Shown one piece after another: positions 1 through 8,835 of a stretch of DNA of 24,108 bases (position 1 is its first letter; every line of letters begins with the position of its first letter). Origin of the DNA: Stercoripulliclostridium_A sp045535235 (GTDB lineage Bacteria; Bacillota; Clostridia; Christensenellales; DTU072); assembly GCA_045535235.1 (NCBI GenBank), contig JAZSLG010000119.1:1-24108 (forward strand), given 5' to 3'. Made by a program: the position numbers and the translations under genes. The notes below the pieces were generated by a model, which made no database searches, had not been told where the DNA came from, and worked only from the letters and a program-made list of their open reading frames with translations.

Positions 1-1
1 A

Positions 2-126
2 AAAACGCGCTAGTTGGGATGAAGAACGAGGCAAAACAAAAGAGCCTACCGACGGGACTTTACTACTCGTAAACGACCGAGGGAGGCTCTTGTTTTGTGA
101 AGTTATTCGCCCAAATAGCGCGTTTT
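2..126 (+). repeat. Structured ~125-bp repeat, copy A
   Basis: Copy A begins AAAACGCGCTA (2-12) and ends TAGCGCGTTTT (116-126), a perfect 11-bp outer helix. Inside it are TTGGG/CCCAA, then GAAGAAC/GTTATTC with one G.A mismatch, then a long helix around GAGCCT/AGGCTC. The core is GACGGGA, a TTTAC/GTAAA hairpin, and GACCGAG. It is nearly identical to copy C, but differing outer bases change in pairs: C10 pairs with G118 where copy C has T-A, and TTGGG/CCCAA replaces TTTAG/CTAAA. The last T plus the next TA form the TAA stop codon of the minus-strand flavoprotein gene. The left flank lies outside the window. The function is unknown; a structured RNA or a mobile palindromic repeat both fit. Confidence 0.85.
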
Positions 127-1462
127 ACTTCATTTTGCCCACCTGATTCCACAAATCCGACGCCCCTACGACCCATTCGTTATAGGTAGCGGGAGTTTTG
201 GGGAATTTTAGATAATGAGCTTTTAGTTTTCCACCAAGGGTTATACCTTCAAGAAGATATTTGACGGTCTTAAAAGACAATCTCTTGGAAATAAGTCCGC
301 CAAACACACCCTTAACGATACCAAAGATATCACTAAAACTCATTTTAATATCGGGACTCTCGGCTACGCCGTTGAGGAATTTTTCGTTAAAGATAATATC
401 CTTTTCAAAGAAGAGTTCAAACTCGTCGCGAGTGGCGTTTACAGCTTTGGTGAGAATTGCACGAGTGGAAGCAAAATCGGCGCCTTGCTTCTTGTTGTAT
501 TCAACGTTTATTTCCCAAAGGGCCTCTCTGGAAGTATCGCCGGCTTTGAGTGCTTTGTCTAACACCTCGGTTGCGATTTCCATTTGTACCATGCTACTGG
601 TTACACCCTCACCGTTATTTGGTTTGGTAAGGCATGCGGCGTCCCCGCTTACTATATAATTATCTCCAACAAAACTGAAAGGCGGACGAGTATAGGGCGT
701 AGTACCACGTTCAATGCGGGTTAGTTCATAGGGTGGAATGGCTATATCTTGCTCAAATTGCGCGTAAATCTTTTCGGCATAATCGTAACTGTGGCACGCA
801 CCTATTCCAATAATTGCGCCTTCGGGGTCGGCACACGGAGCTATCCAAGTCTTATAGTAAGGCCAGCCGTTAAGCGCGGGCTTCTCGCCGGTGAATTTGA
901 CGTAACGCAAAATTACGTAGAACTTATCCTCGGGAGTAACCTCAAAGGTTTCCACGCCATAGCCCTCCGGTAAGGCTCTACGAGGTGCGGACTCAACGCC
1001 GGAGCAATCCACTACCACTTTAGCGTAAACCTCTTTGTCTTCTCCGTATTTTACACCCTTAATTACGCCATCTTCCATTATGAACTCTCTAAACGGAGCC
1101 TCGTACTCTATCTCCGCGCCTGCTTCGATAGCGTACTTATTCATGAGTAAAATATACTCCGCCATGTGCATTCCCACTATGGTATCGCGGGTAACTTTGG
1201 GATGACGATTATAAGGAGATGATGTCAAGGTTTCGTCAAAGCTAAAAGCGTATTCTGCATCCCCTTCGCCAACAACCGGTAACCCAAAACGCTCAAATTC
1301 GCGCTTTGCAACGTGGAAAATATCCAACCTTCTACCAAGCATTTCTCGGCTGAGTTTTTCTATAACTTTGACCTTGTAGCCCTTTTCCGCCATTCTTCTT
1401 GCAAACCAAGCACCGCTAGTGGCGGAGCCAATTACTAATACGTCGTATAAATTAGCGCTCAT
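125..1462 (-). CDS. FAD-dependent oxidoreductase, geranylgeranyl-reductase-like
   Basis: This 445-residue protein resembles the geranylgeranyl reductase / digeranylgeranylglycerophospholipid reductase branch of PHBH-fold flavoproteins, which saturate prenyl chains or act on hydroxylated substrates. An N-terminal beta-alpha-beta FAD fold spans residues 7-36 and ends in Glu35, the usual ribose-binding acid. VDCSG (151-155) and GDAACL with NNGEG (273-286) match the second FAD motif, usually GDAAG...GEG. The dinucleotide loop is GSATSG (12-17) instead of the common GxGxxG, so its first and last glycines are kept but the middle one is serine/alanine. The start has an excellent AGGAGG site. It follows the phospholipase-like gene by 8 bases, so the two are co-transcribed. 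The substrate cannot be read from sequence; a membrane-lipid role is inferred only from this neighbour. Its stop codon is shared with repeat copy A. Confidence 0.8.
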   Translation of the reverse strand: MSANLYDVLVIGSATSGAWFARRMAEKGYKVKVIEKLSREMLGRRLDIFHVAKREFERFGLPVVGEGDAEYAFSFDETLTSSPYNRHPKVTRDTIVGMHMAEYILLMNKYAIEAGAEIEYEAPFREFIMEDGVIKGVKYGEDKEVYAKVVVDCSGVESAPRRALPEGYGVETFEVTPEDKFYVILRYVKFTGEKPALNGWPYYKTWIAPCADPEGAIIGIGACHSYDYAEKIYAQFEQDIAIPPYELTRIERGTTPYTRPPFSFVGDNYIVSGDAACLTKPNNGEGVTSSMVQMEIATEVLDKALKAGDTSREALWEINVEYNKKQGADFASTRAILTKAVNATRDEFELFFEKDIIFNEKFLNGVAESPDIKMSFSDIFGIVKGVFGGLISKRLSFKTVKYLLEGITLGGKLKAHYLKFPKTPATYNEWVVGASDLWNQVGKMK

Positions 1463-1470
1463 GTTTCCTC

Positions 1471-2403
1471 CTATAAATCATTACCGGCGCGAACGCCTTC
1501 ATAATTGATTTCATATTTACTGCTAGTTAGAGAGGTGCCGTCACAAATTGCCGAATAAAACTCGGGAATATAATCGGTAACCGCTTCATCAATAGCAAAG
1601 TCCAGTATTTGCATGGCGTCGCAGTCTGCCAGTTTCTCCTCGTTCCTAACCTCCCTATACTTGGAGTGCTTCAAATTTAGGTAATCTATCTCCTCGTATT
1701 TGACCGGCGGACGCATGAGTGCGGTGACTTGCATGGAGCCACCCATAAAGAGGTCTTCTATTTTCCTAATTACGGGGTGTCTTAATCCGTTGGGGTCGTT
1801 TGCAACCATGAGGAAGAGCTTAGTCAACTCGAAAGAAAGGCTGGCTTGCCAAGGCTTGATTTTATAGCCGTGTATTTCATCCACGCAATCCCCAAACAAC
1901 TTACCAATGGTTAAGCGTGTCTTGCGTTTGGATTTCAAATCCTTGTTGGGAAAATACTTGTTGGGATTGGAGTATCCCATTCTTTCCGTAACTATGTGAG
2001 TATCAATTGCGCTCTCGATAAAACCGTGTGCGTAAGGGTGTGCCTTGCCGGGAAGTTCCTTGGAAACGTAGCCCTCGCAAAGTGCGTTAACGTAGGAGTG
2101 CAAATTCTTGTCTGCAACGTAGTGGCAAATCATACCCATCGCGTAACTAAAAGCAATGGGATTATCCTTTTCACGGAGATATTTTGCAATCGCCTCAAAG
2201 GTCTTTTGTTGATAGTTGTGGTGTAAAGAGTTGGGATACGAGCGAGTGGGAAGTCCAATTTCTCTTATCGCATACATAAAGTCGGGGCCGGTGTTACCAA
2301 GGATAAAGGCGTCCTTATGCTCCAAAATCCTGTTAGCAAGGTCGGGGTTTAACTTTTTTAGCACCTCTTTACCAAACCAAATGTGTGTTATCAAATTAGG
2401 CAT
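1471..2403 (-). CDS. Zinc-dependent phospholipase C family protein
   Basis: This 310-residue protein matches the bacterial zinc-dependent phospholipase C / S1-P1 nuclease-like fold family (PF00882 type). Likely metal ligands are spread as the family expects: His7 near the N terminus, GNTGPD (36-41), HH (61-62), CHYVADKNLH (93-102) and HGFIESAID (126-134). I see no signal peptide, so it may act in the cytoplasm and need not be a secreted toxin-like enzyme; many relatives are uncharacterised. The start at 2403 is chosen because AGGAG lies six bases upstream and residue 1 gives the family-typical MPNLITH opening; a longer in-frame reading would run into the hairpin at 2421-2444. It lies downstream of iolG and directly upstream of the flavoprotein gene. 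Its link to inositol metabolism is uncertain; phosphoinositide or glycerophosphoinositol as a source of inositol is speculation. Confidence 0.75.
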   Translation of the reverse strand: MPNLITHIWFGKEVLKKLNPDLANRILEHKDAFILGNTGPDFMYAIREIGLPTRSYPNSLHHNYQQKTFEAIAKYLREKDNPIAFSYAMGMICHYVADKNLHSYVNALCEGYVSKELPGKAHPYAHGFIESAIDTHIVTERMGYSNPNKYFPNKDLKSKRKTRLTIGKLFGDCVDEIHGYKIKPWQASLSFELTKLFLMVANDPNGLRHPVIRKIEDLFMGGSMQVTALMRPPVKYEEIDYLNLKHSKYREVRNEEKLADCDAMQILDFAIDEAVTDYIPEFYSAICDGTSLTSSKYEINYEGVRAGNDL

Positions 2404-2420
2404 TATTCTTACTCCTAAAA

Positions 2421-2444
2421 CGCCCAAAAACAATGTTTTGGGCG
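2421..2444 (-). terminator. Hairpin between iolG and the phospholipase gene
   Basis: CGCCCAAAA (2421-2429) and TTTTGGGCG (2436-2444) form a perfect 9-bp stem with a 6-base loop. Read on the minus strand, the hairpin is followed by TTTTAGGAG, so a short U run precedes the next gene's ribosome binding site. It could be a partial terminator at the end of the inositol genes or an mRNA-processing or stabilising hairpin. No separate promoter is evident behind it, so some readthrough is likely. Confidence 0.55.
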
Positions 2445-2467
2445 CTAGTATTTAGTGTATTGGGATA

Positions 2468-3493
2468 TTAAAGTCCGTATTGTGCTTCTATTTCCGCAAT
2501 CTTTACGGGACGATTTTCTTTGAGTGATAGCTTTGCTGCAAGACCGATTAGTACGGGCTTTAGTCCATCGACTACACCTACCTCGGTGGGGGTGTCGTTT
2601 TGTACTGCTTGGATAAAACTATTTACTTCCGCAGTATAAGCTCCCATATATCTTTCCAAGAAGAAGAGCTTGGGTTTTTCTGCCGTAACACCGTCGGCGT
2701 TGGAGATTACTGCAAGGGAGTCGGTATCGTTGCCGATTGCTACTTGTCCTAGGCTACCAAAGGCTTCCACTCTTTGGTCGTAACCATAGGTTGCTCTACG
2801 ACAGTTATCTATGACTGCCAGCGCGCCACTCTTTAACTTTAAGGTAATAATAGCGGTATCGATATCGCCTGCTTCACCAATAGCGGGGTCAACCAATACG
2901 CCACCGATAGCGTAAACTTCTTCTACCTCGTCGCCACTCATAAATCTAACCATATCGAAATCGTGTATGGTCATATCTAGGAAAATGCCACCGCTAACCT
3001 TAATGTAGCTTACCGGAGGCGCACCGGGGTCGCGTGAACAAATCTTAAGGATATTTAGTTCCCCTATCTTGCCTGCTTTGACTGCCTCACGTGCCGCCAT
3101 AAAGTTGTGGTCAAAACGACGGTTGAAACCTACTTGATATTTGACGGAGGAGTTTTTGAGAGCCTCCATAACTTCCTTTATTTTATTGACGTCGTGGTCA
3201 ATGGGCTTTTCGCAGAAAATATGTTTACCTGCCTCGATTGCTTCCAAGCTGATCTTGGAGTGGGTGTCGGTTGAGGAGCAAATAAGAACTATTTCTATAT
3301 CCTTATCCTCCAAAATCTTGTGGTAATCGGTATATATTTCATTAATACCCATCTCCTTTGCCCAAGCGATGGTTTGCTCGTTCATAAAGGGGTCGGCAAT
3401 TGCTTTAACGGTAGCGTTTTTAACAAATCTCATTACGGACTCGGCGTGAACTTTACCAATTCTTCCTGCGCCAATGATACCAATGTTCATCAT
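2468..3493 (-). CDS. iolG: Inositol 2-dehydrogenase
   Basis: IolG oxidises myo-inositol (and often D-chiro-inositol) to 2-keto-myo-inositol with NAD+, the first step of inositol catabolism in the cytoplasm. The 341-residue length is typical of the Gfo/Idh/MocA family. GIIGAGRIG (5-13) is the Rossmann loop. EKP (95-97) carries the catalytic lysine, and LDMTIHDFD (172-180) supplies the conserved Asp and His of the active site. Two consecutive ATG codons open the gene; AGGAG lies nine bases before the first. It is the last of the recognisable inositol genes on this strand, 39 bases downstream of iolE. Because the family contains close paralogues for other cyclitols and sugars, the specific assignment rests largely on neighbours iolB, iolD and iolE. 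Confidence 0.88.
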   Translation of the reverse strand: MMNIGIIGAGRIGKVHAESVMRFVKNATVKAIADPFMNEQTIAWAKEMGINEIYTDYHKILEDKDIEIVLICSSTDTHSKISLEAIEAGKHIFCEKPIDHDVNKIKEVMEALKNSSVKYQVGFNRRFDHNFMAAREAVKAGKIGELNILKICSRDPGAPPVSYIKVSGGIFLDMTIHDFDMVRFMSGDEVEEVYAIGGVLVDPAIGEAGDIDTAIITLKLKSGALAVIDNCRRATYGYDQRVEAFGSLGQVAIGNDTDSLAVISNADGVTAEKPKLFFLERYMGAYTAEVNSFIQAVQNDTPTEVGVVDGLKPVLIGLAAKLSLKENRPVKIAEIEAQYGL

Positions 3494-3532
3494 AATACTA
3501 TTCTCCTTGTCGAGTAGATTTTTTAGATAAGA

Positions 3533-4432
3533 TTAAATTTTACCCACTTGCTTAATATACTTTCTTGCCTTGATAGCGTATTCCAAGGGGTTAGCGATTT
3601 GGGGGTCTTGTTCGGCTTCCACGAGTAGCCAGCCTTCATAACCGGACTTTGCAATAACCTCAAAGATGGGCTCAAAGTCGATACTGCCGTCGCCGGGAAC
3701 GGTAAAGGTACCCTTTCTTACGCCTTGCAAGAAGGAGAGATGATTTCTCTTAACCTCGGCGACAACGTCGGGACGAACGTCTTTCAAATGCACGTGCTTA
3801 ATTCTACCAATATACTTGCGGAGTACTCTCATGTAGTCCTCGCCACAGTAAGCAAGGTGACCGCTATCAAATAATAAGCTTACGTAATTTGGGTCGGTTC
3901 CTGCCATAAACTTATCGATTTCCGCTTCGGTTTGGATAACGGTACCCATGTGATGATGATAGGTAAGGTTAATGCCGTACTCGGTTAGAGCGATTTCACC
4001 AAGACGATTTACAGCCTTGAACATGAGCGCCCATTCGTCGTCGTTCATAACGTATTTCTTTTCAAAAACGGGGGTTTCCATTTGACCTTGGATGGAGTAG
4101 CTTTGCTCGCTAATACCAATAACCTTTGCACCCATAGCCTTTAGGAATTTGCACTTGGCACGAAAATCGGTTTCTACTTCGTAGAAAGGCTTGGTGAGGA
4201 TAAAACTGGAAAACCAACAGTTTGCAATCTTTAGTTTTCTAAGATTGAGAGCGCGTCTCAAAGTATTAATTTTGGTGGGATATTTGTTACCTATTTCGCA
4301 ACCCTTATATCCGGCAAGTGCCATTTCGCTTACGCATTGTTCAAAGGTTACTTCAGCACCGAGGTCGGGCATATCGTCGTTGGTCCAACCTATGGGAGCA
4401 ATACCAAGTTTAATTTTCTTTTTGTCTAGCAT
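3533..4432 (-). CDS. iolE: 2-keto-myo-inositol dehydratase
   Basis: IolE dehydrates 2-keto-myo-inositol to 3D-(3,5/4)-trihydroxycyclohexane-1,2-dione, the second step of the pathway. The 299-residue protein has the family opening KLGIAPIGWTNDD (8-20) and a xylose-isomerase-like TIM barrel. Likely metal or substrate residues are in HHHMGT (159-164), FDSGH (188-192), HVHLKD (213-218) and VEAEQD (271-276). The start has GAGGT six bases upstream. It lies between iolD (21 bases upstream) and iolG, the order expected of a catabolic operon, so co-transcription from the promoter at 8730-8758 is likely. Confidence 0.92.
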   Translation of the reverse strand: MLDKKKIKLGIAPIGWTNDDMPDLGAEVTFEQCVSEMALAGYKGCEIGNKYPTKINTLRRALNLRKLKIANCWFSSFILTKPFYEVETDFRAKCKFLKAMGAKVIGISEQSYSIQGQMETPVFEKKYVMNDDEWALMFKAVNRLGEIALTEYGINLTYHHHMGTVIQTEAEIDKFMAGTDPNYVSLLFDSGHLAYCGEDYMRVLRKYIGRIKHVHLKDVRPDVVAEVKRNHLSFLQGVRKGTFTVPGDGSIDFEPIFEVIAKSGYEGWLLVEAEQDPQIANPLEYAIKARKYIKQVGKI

Positions 4433-4453
4433 AATTTTACCTCGCTACTTTTA

Positions 4454-6358
4454 TTAGTATCTTTTGATGTGTTCAAGTAGGTCGTCAAGAGCCTCTTGTT
4501 GTTTTTGATTTCTTGGATTGTGGGTAACGCCACATTGCCAGAAGCCACCTTCGTAGCCGTCCGTCATGGTCTTGGGAAGCACCTTAATATCGATAAGGGT
4601 GGAAACCTTTTGATTGAGGGCGTCACTAAGAGCAACCTTTAGTTCCTCTTCCGTCTTTACCGAGTAGGTCTTTAGTCCGTATCCGCTTGCACACTTTGCA
4701 TAGTCAACGGGAACAAAGGGAGTATCCGCCTTTGCACCGTAACGGAACTCGGTAGCAAGACTCTTTATTCCTTTGCCCATTTGCAGATTGTTAATGCAAC
4801 CAAAGCCACCATTATCAAACAATAGAACGTTAATCTTTACACCTTCTTGCATGGCGGTTACAAGCTCACTATGTAACATTAGGTAGGAGCCGTCGCCACA
4901 CATTGCGTAAACCTCTTGCACAGGCTTTGCAAGCTTACTACCAAGCGCACCTTGTATTTCGTATCCCATACATGAGTAACCGTATTCCATATTATAGGTA
5001 TACAAACTCTCGGTTTCCCACATTCTTTGCATATCGCCGGGAAGGGAGCCTGCGGCACCAACTACTATGGCGTTTTCGGGGATATATTCTCTTACTATGC
5101 CAAGTGCGGTAGTTTGGGGAATGGCTCCGCCGTTTGCTTTAATAAAGTCCGCCATGGTCGTGGGGGTTAACGCTTTTACTTCCGGTACGAGAGTATCACT
5201 GTACTTAATGGAAGTCAATCTTGCCATTTCCTCTTTCCACCATTCTTGTGCGTTCTTGTATTCATCAACGTAAGCGCTCTTGTATTCGCCCAAATTATCG
5301 CAGATTACTTTTAGGGTAGCCTTAACGTCACCGGTTGCCATTACCGCGTGCATCTTTGCGCCGTGGAAGGTGGAGGTGTTAATAGTTAGCACCTTTGCAT
5401 CTTCGTTAAATAACGTCTTACTTGCCGTAGTAAAGTCGGTAAAACGAGTGCCAAGTCCAATGATAAGGTCGGCGTTCATGGCTACTTGGTTAGCGCATCC
5501 GTTACCGGTTACGCCCAGTCCGCCCAAGTAATAGGGAGAAGCACAACTTATAGTAGATTTTCCTGCTTGGGTTTCCGCAAAGGGAATATTGTACCTAGCG
5601 CAAAATTCCTCTATCACTTCCCCTGCTTCGCTATATCTTGCACCACCGCCCACTATAACGAGAGGACGCTTTGCCTCTTTGATGAGAGAAATTGCTTCCT
5701 CTATCTCTTCTTTTACCGCAACGGGACGAGTAATGCGACGCACGGTTTTGACAAACATTCTTGCCGGGAAATCGTAGGTTTCGCCTTGCACGTCTTGGGG
5801 CATTGCGATACAAACGGCACCGGTATGTGCGGTATCAAGGAGGGCTCGCATAGCGTTATTCAACGCGCTTTCAAGCACCTCGGGACGACTGATGCGGTCA
5901 AAGTATCTGGTGACAGCTTTGTAAGCGTCGTTGGTGGTGATATTAAGGTTGTAAGGTTGCTCCAATTGTTGGAGTACGGGGTCGGGTCTACGCGTAGCAT
6001 AGGTATCTCCGGGGAGGAGCAACAAGGGAATATTATTTACCGTCGCACACGCCGCCGCCGTAATCATGTTTGCGGCACCGGGACCTATACTGGAGATACA
6101 AGGCATAATCTTGCGACGATTGTTTTGTTTAGCATAGCTCATGGCAACGTGCGCCATACCTTGCTCGTTTTTGCCTTGATAAACCTTTAAGCTATGGTCA
6201 CTCATAGCAAGAGCTTCACCCATGCCGAGTACGCATCCGTGACCGAACACGGTGAAAACGCCCTCAACGAATTTTTCTTCCACTCCGTCGAATGAAACGT
6301 ATTGATTGTCTAAGAACTTAATAACGGCTTCGCCGACTGTCATTTTTACTGTTTTCAT
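4454..6358 (-). CDS. iolD: 3D-(3,5/4)-trihydroxycyclohexane-1,2-dione hydrolase
   Basis: IolD is a thiamin-diphosphate enzyme that opens the ring of trihydroxycyclohexane-1,2-dione to give 5-deoxy-D-glucuronate. The 634-residue protein has the three-domain layout of the family. The N-terminal Pyr domain has FGHG (38-41) and the catalytic Glu in KNEQG (63-67). The central domain has GGGARY. The C-terminal PP domain has the ThDP/Mg motif GDGSY (488-492), with its paired Asn in LLFDN about 25 residues later. The start at 6358 is preferred over an in-frame one eight codons upstream because GGAGGAG lies just before it, inside the end of iolB. The initiation codon follows the iolB stop region with almost no gap, so translational coupling is likely. 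Confidence 0.95.
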   Translation of the reverse strand: MKTVKMTVGEAVIKFLDNQYVSFDGVEEKFVEGVFTVFGHGCVLGMGEALAMSDHSLKVYQGKNEQGMAHVAMSYAKQNNRRKIMPCISSIGPGAANMITAAACATVNNIPLLLLPGDTYATRRPDPVLQQLEQPYNLNITTNDAYKAVTRYFDRISRPEVLESALNNAMRALLDTAHTGAVCIAMPQDVQGETYDFPARMFVKTVRRITRPVAVKEEIEEAISLIKEAKRPLVIVGGGARYSEAGEVIEEFCARYNIPFAETQAGKSTISCASPYYLGGLGVTGNGCANQVAMNADLIIGLGTRFTDFTTASKTLFNEDAKVLTINTSTFHGAKMHAVMATGDVKATLKVICDNLGEYKSAYVDEYKNAQEWWKEEMARLTSIKYSDTLVPEVKALTPTTMADFIKANGGAIPQTTALGIVREYIPENAIVVGAAGSLPGDMQRMWETESLYTYNMEYGYSCMGYEIQGALGSKLAKPVQEVYAMCGDGSYLMLHSELVTAMQEGVKINVLLFDNGGFGCINNLQMGKGIKSLATEFRYGAKADTPFVPVDYAKCASGYGLKTYSVKTEEELKVALSDALNQKVSTLIDIKVLPKTMTDGYEGGFWQCGVTHNPRNQKQQEALDDLLEHIKRY

Positions 6359-6360
6359 TA

Positions 6361-7128
6361 CTATTTCTCCTCCAATAACCAAGCGTATTCGGGCAAATCG
6401 GTTCTCGTATTATCCCAAGGGTCACCGGGCAAATGTCGTATCATCCACGCGCAATACATGGGGTAGCCGGGAGCCGTGACTTGGGCGTGAGATTTTCCAC
6501 CGGGGAACATACCAACCGAGCAATCTTTAATCGTGTAGGCTTTATCTCCAATAAAGCAAGCGCCAAAGCCCTCGGGCCTATCAAACTTGTAGTAGTAGAC
6601 TTCGGGTTGGGGATGATGGTGGGGAATATAGCTCCACCATCTGCCTTGACGAGCGTATACTTCGCCAAGTACCATATTGGAGTAGGGAGCAACTTTGATA
6701 TTAATAATATCAACTACGTCGCGTACCGCGGTATTTTCCCACCTACCCTCGCAAGATACGAAGGAGCTAATATCCTCCTTGCGATAAATTTTAGCAGGGA
6801 AGTCACGTTCGTTCTCGGTAGATTGAACGAGAATTTCCGAGTACTCGTTCGCCTCTACGACGACCTCGACACCCTTAGAAACGTGTAAGCAGGTTGGGGA
6901 ATCGGTAAACACACCGCTTCTTGTTGCGTGTTCCTCTTTTTCATCGTAGTAAAAGGTAATATCTCCTTTTAGCAAGAGAACGGCAGTTTCCATATCCGGC
7001 TCGCTAAGAGTCAGGCTTTCGCCCTTTTTAAGGTTGTAGGCGGTGATATTCATTAGCATATCTTTGGTGTTATCGTACACACGAGTTAGCACCTGCTTTC
7101 CGCCTTTGAATTTGGGATATTTATACAT
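6361..7128 (-). CDS. iolB: 5-deoxy-glucuronate isomerase
   Basis: IolB converts 5-deoxy-D-glucuronate to 2-deoxy-5-keto-D-gluconate, the step after IolD. The 255-residue protein is a bicupin. The metal-binding cluster HHHPQPE (170-176) and His214 in GKSHAQVTAPG are those expected of the family, and the flanking YYYKFDRPEGFG is highly characteristic. An AGGAG-type site precedes the ATG. It sits between the transporter and iolD. The next pathway enzymes, the kinase IolC, the aldolase IolJ and the dehydrogenase IolA, are not in this window, so 2-deoxy-5-keto-gluconate must be processed by genes elsewhere. Confidence 0.95.
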   Translation of the reverse strand: MYKYPKFKGGKQVLTRVYDNTKDMLMNITAYNLKKGESLTLSEPDMETAVLLLKGDITFYYDEKEEHATRSGVFTDSPTCLHVSKGVEVVVEANEYSEILVQSTENERDFPAKIYRKEDISSFVSCEGRWENTAVRDVVDIINIKVAPYSNMVLGEVYARQGRWWSYIPHHHPQPEVYYYKFDRPEGFGACFIGDKAYTIKDCSVGMFPGGKSHAQVTAPGYPMYCAWMIRHLPGDPWDNTRTDLPEYAWLLEEK

Positions 7129-7160
7129 AATTCACTCCTTTTGGTAGCAATTATTATATT

Positions 7161-8684
7161 TTAAGCTTCGATAGTAATACCCTTTTCAGCACGCATAACG
7201 TCGAGTTCTCTCGTAATTCTTTCCTTCTTTTCGCCCACGATATCGTAGAAGAAGATGGGTATAGCGCAAAGAATTAAACTTAATCCCGGGACTATAGAAA
7301 CTAATGCGAACATACCGAATCTTTGTACGTTCGTCATATCAAGAACGGAAATCGTGACGTTCTTAGCAACCGATTGTGCGGGATCGATATTAACGATTAG
7401 GTACATAATAACGATAAAGCTGGTTGCAAATGCATTGCCTAGCTTATTAACAAAGGATTGACAAGCGGCACCAAGTGCGTTATCTCTAAATCCCGTCTTC
7501 CACTCGAGGTAGTCGAGAGAGTCACCTATCATTGCAAACATAGTTACATTCAAAGCACCTAGGGGAATACATTGGATAATAATGAAAGGTATAGTTAGGT
7601 ATACGAGCCATGATGCGGTAGTGAAAATGGAACATGCACCAAGAACGGTGGTTGCTATACTTGCTATAAATCCGCCTACACAACTTACGATAACAATTTG
7701 CTTATAATTAAATTTCTTATAAAGGAAAGGCATTGCTAGCATGGAGCCGAACATGCCTATTGCACTACATACTTGGAACAATAACGAAACTGTTCCACGA
7801 GAACCGCTTATTGCAGTTTCCAAAGCCTCTCCGGATAAAGTCTCAAGTGACGGTCCAATGTACAATGCGTAACGCGCAACGTGAATAGCAGCCGCTTGCA
7901 TCATATATCTACCACTTGAAAGAACACCGCAAAGAACTACAAGCATAAGAGGTTTACAAGTAAACAATCTCTTTAGCGTACCGGGCTCGTTGGGGTCTTT
8001 TTTCGCTTTGGGAGGAATAATTACTCTTTCTTGCGGATAGAAGAAAGCCAATAGATAAAGCGCCGTTCCTACAAGAGAACAAACAAGAGCCATAATAATA
8101 TATAGCTTCTTTTGCTCTGCTAAATCTGAACTGGTAAATATCCAACTTAGAACGGTAAAAATAGCAATCGGCACGGCACTACCTATTCCGTTAACGGTTT
8201 TAGCAAAGGAAATAATGCCTCCGCGCTCTTCAGGGTCGGGCGTCATAACGTTGGGTAAAGCCCAGAAAGGTACGTCCGCTGCGGTATAAAGCATACCCCA
8301 AGCAATATAAACTACACCCGCGTAAATCATATTTTGAGTATTGTTAAAACCTTCGGGCGCGTAGAACATTAGGAATGTGGCGACTGCAATAGGAATACAG
8401 AACCAAAGAATAAAAGGCTTCATCTTACCCATTCTTGTGGGTTTGGCTTTATCGACTATAATACCCATCATGGGGTCGTTAATGGCGTCCCAAACACGAG
8501 CAAGAAGCATAAGCAATAGCACGAATATTAGCGGTAATCCCATTATACTAATGTAAAAGTCGGAAATGTAGCTGGACATGGTCGAGTACATCATACCTTG
8601 ACCTAGACCTGCTAATGCTAGAGCCCAACTTTCCTTACTGGAAACGTATCTTTTGGGTTTAAGTTCAACGTTGGTGTTTTCCAT
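7161..8684 (-). CDS. GPH-family cation symporter, probably for inositol
   Basis: This 507-residue integral membrane protein belongs to the glycoside-pentoside-hexuronide:cation symporter family (MelB-like, within the MFS). The loop after the second membrane helix has the signature WDAINDPMMG (65-74) and RMGKMKPF (84-91). About twelve hydrophobic segments follow through the sequence, and the C-terminal tail is charged and cytoplasmic. The start at 8684 is chosen for its GGAGA site; an upstream in-frame ATG would lie over the promoter. As the first gene after the strong promoter at 8730-8758, and directly followed by iolB, D, E and G, it most likely imports myo-inositol or another cyclitol with Na+ or H+. 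Substrate specificity is inferred from context only. Confidence 0.85.
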   Translation of the reverse strand: MENTNVELKPKRYVSSKESWALALAGLGQGMMYSTMSSYISDFYISIMGLPLIFVLLLMLLARVWDAINDPMMGIIVDKAKPTRMGKMKPFILWFCIPIAVATFLMFYAPEGFNNTQNMIYAGVVYIAWGMLYTAADVPFWALPNVMTPDPEERGGIISFAKTVNGIGSAVPIAIFTVLSWIFTSSDLAEQKKLYIIMALVCSLVGTALYLLAFFYPQERVIIPPKAKKDPNEPGTLKRLFTCKPLMLVVLCGVLSSGRYMMQAAAIHVARYALYIGPSLETLSGEALETAISGSRGTVSLLFQVCSAIGMFGSMLAMPFLYKKFNYKQIVIVSCVGGFIASIATTVLGACSIFTTASWLVYLTIPFIIIQCIPLGALNVTMFAMIGDSLDYLEWKTGFRDNALGAACQSFVNKLGNAFATSFIVIMYLIVNIDPAQSVAKNVTISVLDMTNVQRFGMFALVSIVPGLSLILCAIPIFFYDIVGEKKERITRELDVMRAEKGITIEA

Positions 8685-8706
8685 AGTATTCTCCACAAAT
8701 TTATTT

Positions 8707-8720
8707 GCGCGCAAGCGCGC
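8707..8720 (-). promoter_or_regulatory. Leader hairpin / palindrome at the inositol operon start
   Basis: Read on the minus strand, GCGCG-CTTG-CGCGC forms a 5-bp GC stem with a CUUG tetraloop closed by G-C, a known extra-stable RNA hairpin class. It begins about three bases after the predicted transcription start near 8723. The overlapping DNA 8705-8714 (TTGCGCGCAA) is a perfect palindrome and could instead be a repressor operator. Either reading would place control at the very 5' end of the inositol mRNA. Confidence 0.5.
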
Positions 8721-8729
8721 TATGTGAAT

Positions 8730-8758
8730 ATTATAATACACGCGTGCGCAATTGTAAA
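8730..8758 (-). promoter_or_regulatory. Sigma-A promoter of the inositol operon
   Basis: On the minus strand the -35 is TTTACA (8758-8753), the spacer is 17 bases, and the -10 is a perfect TATAAT (8735-8730), giving a start near 8723 and a leader of about 39 bases. The spacer contains an alternating pyrimidine-purine run, TGCGCACGCGTGTAT. I see no catabolite-response element that I would call with confidence. Confidence 0.8.
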
Positions 8759-8835
8759 TAGGGAAAATTTTTTATTTTAGATTAAACATGGTCTCACTCC
8801 GTACACAAAGATGATTTTAGTTTGAGTTAGCTCTT

